Assembly (NCBI GenBank): GCA_000435495.1 | Contig: FR884024.1 | Span: 7,629-20,134, forward strand | DNA length: 12,506 nucleotides | DNA from: Firmicutes bacterium CAG:552 | GTDB taxonomy: Bacteria; Bacillota; Clostridia; Christensenellales; Pumilibacteraceae | Direction: 5' to 3' | In this document: piece by piece, positions 6,646-12,506 of the stretch | Layout of the letters: each line of letters starts with the position of its first letter | How positions within the stretch are numbered: the first letter of the stretch is position 1 | Notes under the pieces: model-generated | Told to the model about the DNA's origin: nothing | What the model saw: only the letters and a program-made list of their open reading frames with translations | Database searches by the model: none | Program-made: the position numbers and the translations under genes

Positions 6646-7830
6646 TTATTTGATTTTGCGGGCTTCCACATAGTAACGTTTTTCATCCGCTTCGCCCATA
6701 GAGAAAGTCTTACGGGGCAAAACGCCGTTTTTAACTATGTAGCTAAATAACGTACCCTTATCCATCGGCTTAAGAACGATACCTACGCCACCGTCCTTAG
6801 CGCAAATTTCTTTAAGATCGTTTTCGCCGTGTATGTAGTCAAGCGAACCGCCGTTTTCCTTAAGATATGCGTCGATAAACTTTTGCACTTTGTCTACGCC
6901 CTCGATAGAATTTTCGGGAAGCGCAAGTTTGCTTTCTTTGCCGCCGATAAACAATTTGCTTTCTACCGGACCGGTTACCGCTGCCGTAAATTTTGCAACG
7001 AAATCGTTTACGTCCTTAGGATAAACCACTCTGTGAATAGGCTCGAACAATATGCCTTCGTCATAAATGTTTTCTACTTCTACCAAGGCGTACTTGCTGT
7101 GCGGATTATCTTCTTTGTAGCATGCCTTTGCCGTTGCCAACGAATGATTTCCGTCACCCACTGCGAACAAAAGTGGCTCGCCGTATTTTTCGGTACTGTC
7201 TTTAAGCAACTGCTTAAGGGCACTCTCTACGGCAGCCCGGTCTTTTACGTGATAGCCTTTGATATGTCCGCCGCCCATGTTAAGGTCGGTATCATACAAA
7301 AGCTCGTTTTTAGCCGAACCGATATGCGGCTCGATAACACTGCGTTTTTCGTCGTCGATCAGCAACAAAATATGAGGAAGCTCGAGCGGACAATTTTCTC
7401 TGATTTTTACTCTGGGCGGTATACGTTCTATTACGGTACCTTCGGTAGCTCTGATAAGAGCTTTATCTTCGGGTTTAAAACTATACTGCGTGAGGTCGAC
7501 AATCATCATAAGTCCGTAACGCTTATTGCCGTGAGCGGTAGTTCTTTCTACTAAGATAAGACCGTCATCTACCGAACGGAAAAGATCTTTTCCGAGATAA
7601 TCGTTCATATTGTCGATTATCTTGGCGATACGCTCTTGTGGCTTGTCCGAAAGATAGCATTCGGGGTAGATAAGATTAAGCGCACTGGGTTCGTCGCCTA
7701 CAAAAGCGGCGAGTTTTTCCCAATAAGCGGGCTGCGAAGTAAACTGATCGCATGCCACTACGCACCATTTTTCCATGTCGATGCCTTTTTTAGGCAACAA
7801 CACTTCGTCGAATTTAACGGGTAATTCCAT
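6646..7830 (-). CDS. DUF1015 family protein (COG4198)
   Basis: A 394-residue soluble protein of the DUF1015 family, of unknown biochemical role. Family landmarks are RATEGTVIERIPPR at 127-140, LPHILLLIDD at 151-160, the highly conserved AVGDGNHSLATAK at 223-235 and FEPIHRVVY at 262-270. The GDGNHS motif resembles the DGHHR-type motif of ParB/Srx-fold proteins, which in relatives supports nucleotide or phosphate chemistry; assigning an activity here would be inference. The ATG at 7830 follows AAGGAG by 8 nt. It is the last gene of the run, 22 nt after the CdaR-like micropeptide stop, and is followed by a strong terminator. Length and ends agree with a full-length family member. Confidence 0.9.
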   Translation of the reverse strand: MELPVKFDEVLLPKKGIDMEKWCVVACDQFTSQPAYWEKLAAFVGDEPSALNLIYPECYLSDKPQERIAKIIDNMNDYLGKDLFRSVDDGLILVERTTAHGNKRYGLMMIVDLTQYSFKPEDKALIRATEGTVIERIPPRVKIRENCPLELPHILLLIDDEKRSVIEPHIGSAKNELLYDTDLNMGGGHIKGYHVKDRAAVESALKQLLKDSTEKYGEPLLFAVGDGNHSLATAKACYKEDNPHSKYALVEVENIYDEGILFEPIHRVVYPKDVNDFVAKFTAAVTGPVESKLFIGGKESKLALPENSIEGVDKVQKFIDAYLKENGGSLDYIHGENDLKEICAKDGGVGIVLKPMDKGTLFSYIVKNGVLPRKTFSMGEADEKRYYVEARKIK

Positions 7831-7852
7831 AATAATACTCCTTTACGGTTAT

Positions 7853-7957
7853 TTAATTTAACATAGTCGTCAGCAAAAACAAGACAACCGCCGTCGCAAG
7901 CGACAAAAGCGTAATCCCTATATTGTCAACGAAAACAGACTTAAAAAATTTTTTCAC
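7853..7957 (-). CDS. 34-residue single-span membrane peptide resembling the CdaR (YbbR) N-terminal anchor
   Basis: A GTG-started frame of 34 codons overlaps the cdaA stop as GTGA and has GGAGG 8 nt upstream, so translation coupled to cdaA is well supported. The peptide starts MKKFFKSVFVDNIG, with a basic N-terminus, then has about 18 hydrophobic residues, and ends LTTMLN. In other Firmicutes the gene after cdaA is cdaR (ybbR), whose N-terminus has the same layout: short basic start, an Asn-rich step, then a leucine/alanine-rich membrane helix, followed by large extracytoplasmic YbbR repeats. Here those repeats are absent: after the TAA there are 22 nt and then the DUF1015 gene, with no remnant. 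It could be an extreme CdaR reduction, or an unrelated membrane micropeptide. Position and start signals are seen; the CdaR relation is inference. Confidence 0.65.
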   Translation of the reverse strand: MKKFFKSVFVDNIGITLLSLATAVVLFLLTTMLN

Positions 7958-8823
7958 GATCTCTTCCTCCAAAGTCCGAGTTTCTTTTCTTCCTTTACGG
8001 CTTTAAGACCGTAAACTTCTTCCAGTTTTGCTCTTAGCATATCCGAGTCGTAATACATACTGAGCTGACCGTCTATCGCAACCGAAATAACGCCGGTTTC
8101 TTCGGAAACGATAATTGCCATAACGTTATTTGTCTCGGTAATGCCTATAGCGGCTCTGTGCCTCGTTCCTAATTCTTTATCCACGTCAATATTTTGAGTC
8201 AACGGCAAAAAGCATCCTGCCGCTATTATCGTGTCACCTCTTACAAATACCGCCCCGTCGTGAAGAGGAGCCTTGGTATTAAACAAACATTCGAGAAGTT
8301 GATAAGACAGCTTAGAATTTAATTTCGTTCCGCTGTTTATTATGTTAGAAGGAACCGATACGGGCGCAACGACGATAAGCGCTCCGGTGTTCTTCTTAGC
8401 CATATTCTGTACGGCTTTTACTATCTCCTCTATCGCATTGCGAAGTTCTTCCTCGGTGCAATCGTAGCTGGTCGAGAAAAACTCGCTCATCGCCTTAGGC
8501 GATGAAATTTTCCAAAGCGCTCTTCTGAGTTCCTGCGGAAACAAAATAAGTACCGCAACGACGGCAAGCATAAGCGCTTCTCCGGCAAGAGAACCGGTCA
8601 ATATAAGTCCGTCGCCGCCCAAATTAAATTTGCTGCTAAGTACAGCCACCGCAACGAGCGCCATTATGATGTATTTTATAAGGCGCGAACAGTTTTTTCG
8701 TTTAAGAAAACCAAACAGCACATATAGCAACGCAGTGATTATTATCACGTCCAATACAGACCAAAGAATGTTTATCCCTTGAAACCTGCCTTTTAAGCTA
8801 TCGATCATGTGTTGAAAATCCAT
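7954..8823 (-). CDS. cdaA: Diadenylate cyclase CdaA (membrane c-di-AMP synthase)
   Basis: Condenses two ATP into cyclic di-AMP, the second messenger controlling potassium, osmolyte and cell-wall balance. The 289-residue protein has the CdaA layout: three N-terminal membrane spans (about 20-40, 48-66, 73-96), a linker helix, then the DAC domain with GALIV at 147-151, catalytic LHDGAVFV at 187-194 (DGA 189-191) and GTRHRAAIG at 219-227 (RHR 221-223). All catalytic motifs are intact. The segment after GALIV reads VAPVSVPSN where relatives usually have an acidic/basic pair, a non-catalytic variation. The ATG at 8823 follows GGGAGGTAG, so its ribosome binding site is inside the end of the M28-like gene, 3 nt before. 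The usual partners cdaR and glmM are missing here; a 34-residue peptide gene overlaps its stop instead. Confidence 0.96.
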   Translation of the reverse strand: MDFQHMIDSLKGRFQGINILWSVLDVIIITALLYVLFGFLKRKNCSRLIKYIIMALVAVAVLSSKFNLGGDGLILTGSLAGEALMLAVVAVLILFPQELRRALWKISSPKAMSEFFSTSYDCTEEELRNAIEEIVKAVQNMAKKNTGALIVVAPVSVPSNIINSGTKLNSKLSYQLLECLFNTKAPLHDGAVFVRGDTIIAAGCFLPLTQNIDVDKELGTRHRAAIGITETNNVMAIIVSEETGVISVAIDGQLSMYYDSDMLRAKLEEVYGLKAVKEEKKLGLWRKRS

Positions 8824-8826
8824 CGT

Positions 8827-10077
8827 CTACCTCCCGTCAAAAGGATCGGAATCCTCATATTTTACTTCGTCGATGTAATCGCCGTTTCCGTCTTCGAACT
8901 CTCTTCCGAATACAGCCACCTTTAACGTTTTACTCGGCGGCATCTTGTACTTTTTACTTAATGCGTTAGTTACGATAATAAGCGTCGCTCCGGCAATTAT
9001 CACTAATCCCAAAGCAATGGCATAAGGCAGCCATTCTTTGGTGAAAATTTTAAAACCGTTGTCGGCTCCGACGCAAATATCCGGAAGCGAATCATCCGAC
9101 GCAAAACGCACCATTGCGTTTATCAAAGAGGCAACGTTGCTTGCGTAAGCGGGATGATTTTTAATCAAATTTTCATAAGTATCGTCAGCGCTCAGTCCGA
9201 CGTATTTGCCGCCTTCGCCGTTTATTCCGCCGCTGAAATCGCCGCCGATAATTTCCAGTGCGCTATAACCGGCAGACACATACGAAGCAAAATCTCCTCG
9301 CATTGCGTACGTCGAATAAGATGCCCCGTCCACGACTTGCATCGGAAGCATAACCTTACCTGCGGTCGGAAATTCAAGCAAACCGTATTCGGTAAGTATT
9401 TCCGCAGCCTTGTCGTTTAATGCGCTTTTCGTTTCTCCCGTATAGAAATAAGTGTTTCCGCAACCGATTCGTTCGACGTTTATACACAACGTCAATCGAT
9501 GTTCCACAGACTTAACGTATTGTTTGCTCCCGAAATTTCCCTCGTCGGTACCTGCCACGAAAGCAAACGCCACATTATACGGATAATCGCTTTTGTTAAC
9601 CAGAATTTCGGCAATTTCCAGCGTAAACGCAACAGACGTAGCATAGTAAAGCGCACCTTCCGCCTTTACTGCGCCATATCCTTCGTTTTTTGAATAATGA
9701 TTACTTAAAGGCACCGAAAAAAGCACGGTGTTTTCTTTTCCGAAATCTATAAAAGCTTCGACATTGTACCCGTAAACGGTCACCGTTTCGTACTTAATCC
9801 CGTTGCTGCGAGTCGCCTCTAAAGAAAACTCCTGTACTTGCGAATCAGAAACGCCTATAGCTTTCAATCTTTTTTCCACCCACTCAGCCGCAGCCTTACC
9901 CGCATCGGTAAAAGCAGTTCGATCTTCTAACTCTTCGCAAATTTCTCGTGTGGTTTTGTCTATCGAGTTTGCTAACTCGTCGAGCGTAGCACTGCCGTCT
10001 TCCGCATGCGCTACGGACAAACTCAATCCGGCAAACAAAAACGTTATCGTCAATAAAAGCGTCAAAATCTTTTTCAT
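8827..10077 (-). CDS. Exported, membrane-anchored M28-peptidase-like protein, probably lacking metal ligands
   Basis: 416 residues: a signal peptide (1-25, cleavage after AHA), an M28/Zn-aminopeptidase-like ectodomain (about 30-330), a single membrane span (349-370) and a charged cytoplasmic tail (371-416). The M28 likeness is in the layout: AAAEWVEKRLKAIG (62-75), the core strand VLFSVPLSNHYS (118-129), YNVAFAFVAGTDEGNFGSKQYV (167-188), CINVERIG (198-205) and DDTYENL (298-304). The metal sites are degraded compared with active members: HYS replaces HxD, GALYYATS (141-148) replaces the GADDNASG-type bridge aspartate, and the last histidine before the DDTYENL motif is not seen. I infer a non-catalytic binding or sensing role. 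It overlaps the preceding gene by ATGA and abuts cdaA, so all three are translationally coupled. No specific gene is recognised. Confidence 0.75.
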   Translation of the reverse strand: MKKILTLLLTITFLFAGLSLSVAHAEDGSATLDELANSIDKTTREICEELEDRTAFTDAGKAAAEWVEKRLKAIGVSDSQVQEFSLEATRSNGIKYETVTVYGYNVEAFIDFGKENTVLFSVPLSNHYSKNEGYGAVKAEGALYYATSVAFTLEIAEILVNKSDYPYNVAFAFVAGTDEGNFGSKQYVKSVEHRLTLCINVERIGCGNTYFYTGETKSALNDKAAEILTEYGLLEFPTAGKVMLPMQVVDGASYSTYAMRGDFASYVSAGYSALEIIGGDFSGGINGEGGKYVGLSADDTYENLIKNHPAYASNVASLINAMVRFASDDSLPDICVGADNGFKIFTKEWLPYAIALGLVIIAGATLIIVTNALSKKYKMPPSKTLKVAVFGREFEDGNGDYIDEVKYEDSDPFDGR

Positions 10078-10628
10078 CGTATCACCGCCATAAGAAAGTT
10101 TATTGCCAAAACGACGATTGCAATGTTAACGTAAAGTTTGCCGAAATACATAACGAAAGTAGCGTAGTTATACTCTTTAACGTAACGCTTACAAATAAAC
10201 CATAGATATGCGCCGAAAAATATCGTCCTAAAGAACACAGGCGATATTATTCCGCCCCATACGGACGCAAGCGGATAAAAATAAAATATTACCGATACGC
10301 CGCCTATACATAAATTTGCGACCATGCAAAAATAAGGCAAATATCGTACCATCTCGTCCAAACAAAGATTCGGCGTGTTCTTAAGCGCAGCTCGGAAAAA
10401 ACCGACCGCCATGTAATAAATGGCAACCGGCAAAAGTCCGGACGCAAAAAAAGCAACCGCATCTATCGCCCAACGATTACCGGCAAGCTTTATCAGGTAA
10501 CTCTCGGTAAGCGCAGCCGCCGTACCTCGTGCGCCGTACCAACCGGCAAAGCAAAAAGTGAGATACAAGAAAAACCAAATCAGCCCGCCTGTCTTTTTAA
10601 TTTGTGTATTGTTTACGGTATTGTTCAT
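10074..10628 (-). CDS. Unrecognised multi-span membrane protein
   Basis: 184 residues, not matching any family I recognise. Hydrophobic stretches near 14-38, 53-79, 96-120, 122-146 and 158-183 suggest about five membrane spans. The first is preceded by a short polar, Asn/Lys-containing N-terminus, and a basic CKRYVKEY loop (146-153) lies between the last two. There is no signal peptide of the cleaved type and no obvious catalytic motif. The ATG at 10628 is 9 nt from the holA stop; AAAGGAAA, inside the last codons of holA, is the nearest ribosome-binding sequence but lies rather far (about 14 nt). Its stop overlaps the start of the M28-like gene as ATGA, suggesting coupled production and perhaps a shared membrane complex with it and CdaA. 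Confidence 0.8.
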   Translation of the reverse strand: MNNTVNNTQIKKTGGLIWFFLYLTFCFAGWYGARGTAAALTESYLIKLAGNRWAIDAVAFFASGLLPVAIYYMAVGFFRAALKNTPNLCLDEMVRYLPYFCMVANLCIGGVSVIFYFYPLASVWGGIISPVFFRTIFFGAYLWFICKRYVKEYNYATFVMYFGKLYVNIAIVVLAINFLMAVIR

Positions 10629-10637
10629 TAAGATTAT

Positions 10638-11570
10638 TTATTTCCTTTCGCCTACGACGCTCGTAACAAACTCGATAATCGCAAGCTTGTCGCCGATCGC
10701 ACCTTTTTTATAATCTTCGTCTATCTTGTGCAATTTGTCGCAAATGCGTTTTAATGCCACCGGCTTTAACGCTGCCGCCTGCGATTTTAGCAACTTGTAC
10801 TTATAATCGGTGAGCTTAAATGCGGTTTTTGCTTCCTCGCCGCTTATTGCGACATACAACAGCTGTCTGAAATGAGAGTATATCAGACCGAACACCCCCG
10901 CAGCTCCGTCGGCAATCATATCGTTTGCCAATCTCACTGCTTTTTCTCCGTTGCCGTTAAGTATACTGTCGGCAAGTTCGTACGGTTTATACTCCAGATC
11001 GGAGTTTACCATAGATACAACGACGTCGCTCTTTATCGTGCCGCCGTAAGCGTAGGCGCACAATTTATCCGTTTCCGCAACTATTCTCGCAAGGTAACGA
11101 TTACACTTTTCGATAAGCAACCTTGCAGCCTCTCCCGTAACTGCCGCACCTTTTTTTGCACATTCGTTGGCAATAAAGCGAGTCAGCGTGTCCTTATCGA
11201 GTCTGCTGCAGTCAATCAGTTCCGCATACTGAGAAATCTGACTCAGATTTTGGCTGAGCAACGGACTTTCGATAACCAAAACCGTAGTATGCGACGGACT
11301 TTCCAAATAAGTCTTTAATACCGAAGCGTCGCTGAGGAAATTGCGCACGATAACCACCCTGGTATCGTCGCCGAGCGGCAACGTGTTAGCCGCCACAACT
11401 ACTTCTTCGCACTGAGGCGCATCCAAAAAAACTGAATTCATGTCCGGTAACGAACTCAACGACAGAAGCGTCTTTTCTGCCAAAGACAAAACGTACGCAT
11501 CGTCGCCGGAAAGAACATAGAACGGCTTGTAACCGTTTTTCAGACTGTTTTTGAGTTCGACAAATCTCAT
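10638..11570 (-). CDS. holA: DNA polymerase III delta subunit
   Basis: The clamp-loader delta subunit, which opens the beta sliding clamp during replication. The 310-residue length is near the family norm. It opens with ELKNSLKNGYKPFYVLSGDD (5-24), the typical start of HolA, continues with a AAA-like fold without Walker motifs (LPLGDDTRVVIVRN, 64-77; LDKDTLTRFI, 124-133), a middle helical part with DLEYKPYELADSILNG (191-206), and ends in the collar domain with DEDYKKGAIGDKLAIIEF (284-301). The ATG at 11570 is the natural start by homology, yet the only purine run upstream (AAGGG) is 2 nt away, too close to act as a normal ribosome binding site. The promoter at 11579-11607 would start the message at or within 2 nt of the ATG. 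It leads the run that continues to DUF1015. Confidence 0.93.
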   Translation of the reverse strand: MRFVELKNSLKNGYKPFYVLSGDDAYVLSLAEKTLLSLSSLPDMNSVFLDAPQCEEVVVAANTLPLGDDTRVVIVRNFLSDASVLKTYLESPSHTTVLVIESPLLSQNLSQISQYAELIDCSRLDKDTLTRFIANECAKKGAAVTGEAARLLIEKCNRYLARIVAETDKLCAYAYGGTIKSDVVVSMVNSDLEYKPYELADSILNGNGEKAVRLANDMIADGAAGVFGLIYSHFRQLLYVAISGEEAKTAFKLTDYKYKLLKSQAAALKPVALKRICDKLHKIDEDYKKGAIGDKLAIIEFVTSVVGERK

Positions 11571-11578
11571 ACCCTTAT

Positions 11579-11607
11579 ATTGTAATACATATCGGCATTT
11601 TTTGCAA
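11579..11607 (-). promoter_or_regulatory. Promoter of holA with almost no leader
   Basis: On the minus strand TTGCAA (11607-11602, 4/6) and TACAAT (11584-11579, 5/6) are separated by exactly 17 bp. Transcription 7 nt downstream would begin near 11572, while the ATG is at 11570. The predicted leader is therefore 0 to 2 nt. Confidence 0.6.
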
Positions 11608-11670
11608 GTATTTTTTGACGATAACTATGTTAATTTTGTTTTACAATAAACTCAAAATACCGTCAAACGC

Positions 11671-11699
11671 TTGGAAAACAAAAACGAATGTGGTATAAT
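11671..11699 (+). promoter_or_regulatory. Promoter of bioY, predicted leaderless
   Basis: TTGGAA (11671-11676, 4/6), a 17-bp spacer and a perfect TATAAT (11694-11699) preceded by TGG, an extended -10. The expected start point, 7 nt after the hexamer, is 11706, which is the A of the bioY ATG. No Shine-Dalgarno sequence precedes that ATG. Confidence 0.72.
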
Positions 11700-11705
11700 T
11701 TTGCC

Positions 11706-12299
11706 ATGGATAAATCAAAAAGCAAAAACTTGACCAAGGACATCACCCAAATTGCGTTATTCGTAGCTCTTATGATCGTATTTACGCTTTATGTGTCGAT
11801 ACCGTTTTTTCCCGTGCCGCTCACGTTTCAAACCGTAATTTGCGTATGCGCCGGATTGTTTTTGGGAAAGAGAAAAGGTGCGATATCCATGGCGATATAT
11901 TTATTTATGGGGCTTGTGTGCCACCTACCCGTATTCTCGGGCGCTACCGGTGGATTTTCCTCCGTGTTTAAACCCAGTTTCGGATATATAATCGGCTTTG
12001 TCTTAGCAGCTTACGCTGCGGGGGCAGTCAGAGGCGACCGGAATGCGTCGACCAAGCGTTACATACTTGCGGCCGCAGTGGGATTTGCTTGTTGCTATGC
12101 TGTCGGCATACCGTACTTTGCGATTATATGGAAGTTCTATCTCGGAAAAGCTGACATACTGCCGGCAATCATATCGTACAACGTCTTGTACATGCCAAAA
12201 GACATCGCTCTTTGCGTACTTGCAGCATTAGTCGCAAAACGAATCGTGCCTGTAATCTTTAGGAACAAAGATACTTCTACTGTTACAAAAACATTATAA
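11706..12299 (+). CDS. bioY: Biotin transporter substrate-binding membrane subunit BioY
   Basis: The S component of an ECF-type biotin transporter, which captures biotin at the membrane and works with the shared EcfA/EcfT energising module (not in this window). From ATG 11706 it has 197 residues, typical for BioY. Family features are FPVPLTFQTVICVCAGLFLG near the second span, SMAIYLFMGLVCHLPVFSG, the glycine-rich GATGGFSSVFKPSFGYIIGF, and CCYAVGIPYFAII; about six membrane spans are apparent. An in-frame ATG at 11688 would add MWYNFA, but those codons contain the TATAAT box of the promoter, so 11706 is preferred. It is the only plus-strand gene, divergent from holA. I saw no BirA-type operator near the promoter, so biotin control is not evident. 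Confidence 0.93.
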   Translation: MDKSKSKNLTKDITQIALFVALMIVFTLYVSIPFFPVPLTFQTVICVCAGLFLGKRKGAISMAIYLFMGLVCHLPVFSGATGGFSSVFKPSFGYIIGFVLAAYAAGAVRGDRNASTKRYILAAAVGFACCYAVGIPYFAIIWKFYLGKADILPAIISYNVLYMPKDIALCVLAALVAKRIVPVIFRNKDTSTVTKTL

Positions 12300-12318
12300 C
12301 GTTATATCTTTTCTTTTA

Positions 12319-12357
12319 CGTATTATATAGAAAACAGCCGATTAAAACGGCAATACG
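12319..12357. other. Two-tier inverted repeat after bioY
   Basis: Outer arms CGTATT (12319-12324) and AATACG (12352-12357) enclose inner arms GCCG (12337-12340) and CGGC (12348-12351). It begins 20 nt after the bioY stop, but there is no T-run following on the plus strand, so it is at best a weak or RNA-stabilising hairpin. On the minus strand the inner stem is followed by TGTTTTCT. Confidence 0.35.
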
Positions 12358-12367
12358 AAACTACCCG

Positions 12368-12430
12368 TATCTCTCGCTCTACTAAAAACTCCTTGACAGA
12401 GATAGGTGTCACACCCCACTCAGTTATAAT
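12368..12430 (+). promoter_or_regulatory. Promoter-like hexamers with overlapping palindromes
   Basis: A perfect TTGACA (12393-12398) and a perfect TATAAT (12425-12430) occur in order but are 26 bp apart, too far for a standard sigma-A promoter. Between them lies the palindrome GGTGTCACACC (12405-12415), and a 7-bp inverted repeat TATCTCT/AGAGATA (12368-12374 and 12398-12404) brackets the -35-like box. It could be a regulated or degenerate promoter for something to the right, or chance. No gene follows inside the window. Confidence 0.25.
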
Positions 12431-12481
12431 AAATTTGTATAATCTATTGTAAATACTCCGGTAAAAAAAGCGTCTTCTTTT

Positions 12482-12506
12482 TGAAATGCACCCCAGAAGT
12501 TAGACA
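12482..12506 (+). mobile_element. Left end of an IS3-family (IS150-like) insertion sequence, cut by window edge
   Basis: The last 25 bases begin TGAAATGCACCCC and end AGAAGTTAGACA. This closely resembles the terminal inverted repeat common in IS3-family elements of Clostridia, in which TG, a CACCCC core and GTTAGACA appear in this order and spacing (recalled, not searched). Neither the transposase nor the other end is in the window. If correct, the element inserted about 180 bp downstream of bioY. Confidence 0.55.

Noticed and set aside
6829..7554. Long plus-strand open frame (241 codons) opposite DUF1015
   Set aside because: It is antisense to a well-supported conserved gene, has an aromatic/cysteine-rich composition typical of reverse-strand translation, and no family likeness.
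7831..7953. Frameshifted remains of the CdaR ectodomain after the micropeptide
   Set aside because: Only 22 nt separate the micropeptide stop from the DUF1015 ATG, and DUF1015 is complete, so there is no space for a decayed YbbR region here.
10872..11318. Plus-strand open frame of 148 codons opposite holA
   Set aside because: Antisense to holA with no recognisable motif or ribosome binding site.
11688..11705. Upstream in-frame ATG for bioY adding six residues
   Set aside because: These codons contain the perfect TATAAT box at 11694-11699, so this ATG would not be in the transcript; there is no ribosome binding site before it either.
11571..11705. BirA-type biotin operator or riboswitch before bioY
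   Set aside because: I looked for paired GTTAAC/TTGTTAAC-like half-sites and found only the loose palindrome TTGTTTTACAA; the predicted transcript also has no leader to hold an RNA element.
1..12506. tRNA, rRNA or CRISPR arrays
   Set aside because: No cloverleaf-like sequence, rRNA-like conserved block or regularly spaced repeats were seen; nearly all of the window is occupied by protein genes.

Overview
The window looks like chromosomal DNA from an uncultured or poorly characterised member of the Clostridia (Bacillota). The reasons are AT-leaning composition, strong AGGAGG-type ribosome binding sites, overlapping or abutting housekeeping genes, and firmicute-type neighbourhoods (tilS-hpt, trmN6-rsmI, rpmE next to DUF1385-prmC, cdaA, bioY). 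I cannot name the genus from the sequence alone. Twelve of the thirteen genes lie on the minus strand; bioY alone is on the plus strand.

Read in the direction of minus-strand transcription (right to left), there are three transcription blocks. Block A (11570 to 6646) is holA, an unrecognised membrane protein, a membrane-anchored M28-peptidase-like protein whose metal ligands look degenerate, the diadenylate cyclase cdaA, a 34-residue single-span membrane peptide resembling only the N-terminal anchor of CdaR, and a DUF1015 protein. It ends at a 14-bp stem hairpin (6592-6629). Block B (6424 to 1749) is tilS, hpt, trmN6, rsmI and dnaA, with overlapping or closely packed ends. These genes cover tRNA-Ile2 lysidine formation, purine salvage, a base methylase, 16S rRNA methylation and replication initiation. 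Block C (1656 to 1 and beyond) starts from a perfect sigma-A promoter, makes ribosomal protein L31, passes a hairpin terminator, and continues into one uninterrupted frame that joins a DUF1385 membrane protein to the release-factor methyltransferase PrmC; the last part is cut by the window edge.

On the right, holA and bioY diverge from a 135-bp region. Both have well-spaced promoters placed so close to the start codon that the transcripts should have almost no leader. Beyond bioY there is about 180 bp of non-coding sequence, then at 12482 what looks like the terminal inverted repeat of an IS3-family (IS150-like) insertion sequence that runs out of the window.

The most notable points are the reduced CdaR-like micropeptide in the cdaA cluster together with a translationally coupled, apparently catalytically dead M28 ectodomain protein (a possible alternative control module for c-di-AMP synthesis), the DUF1385-PrmC fusion, the apparently leaderless divergent promoters, and the placement of dnaA away from dnaN/rpmH and inside an RNA-modification operon.
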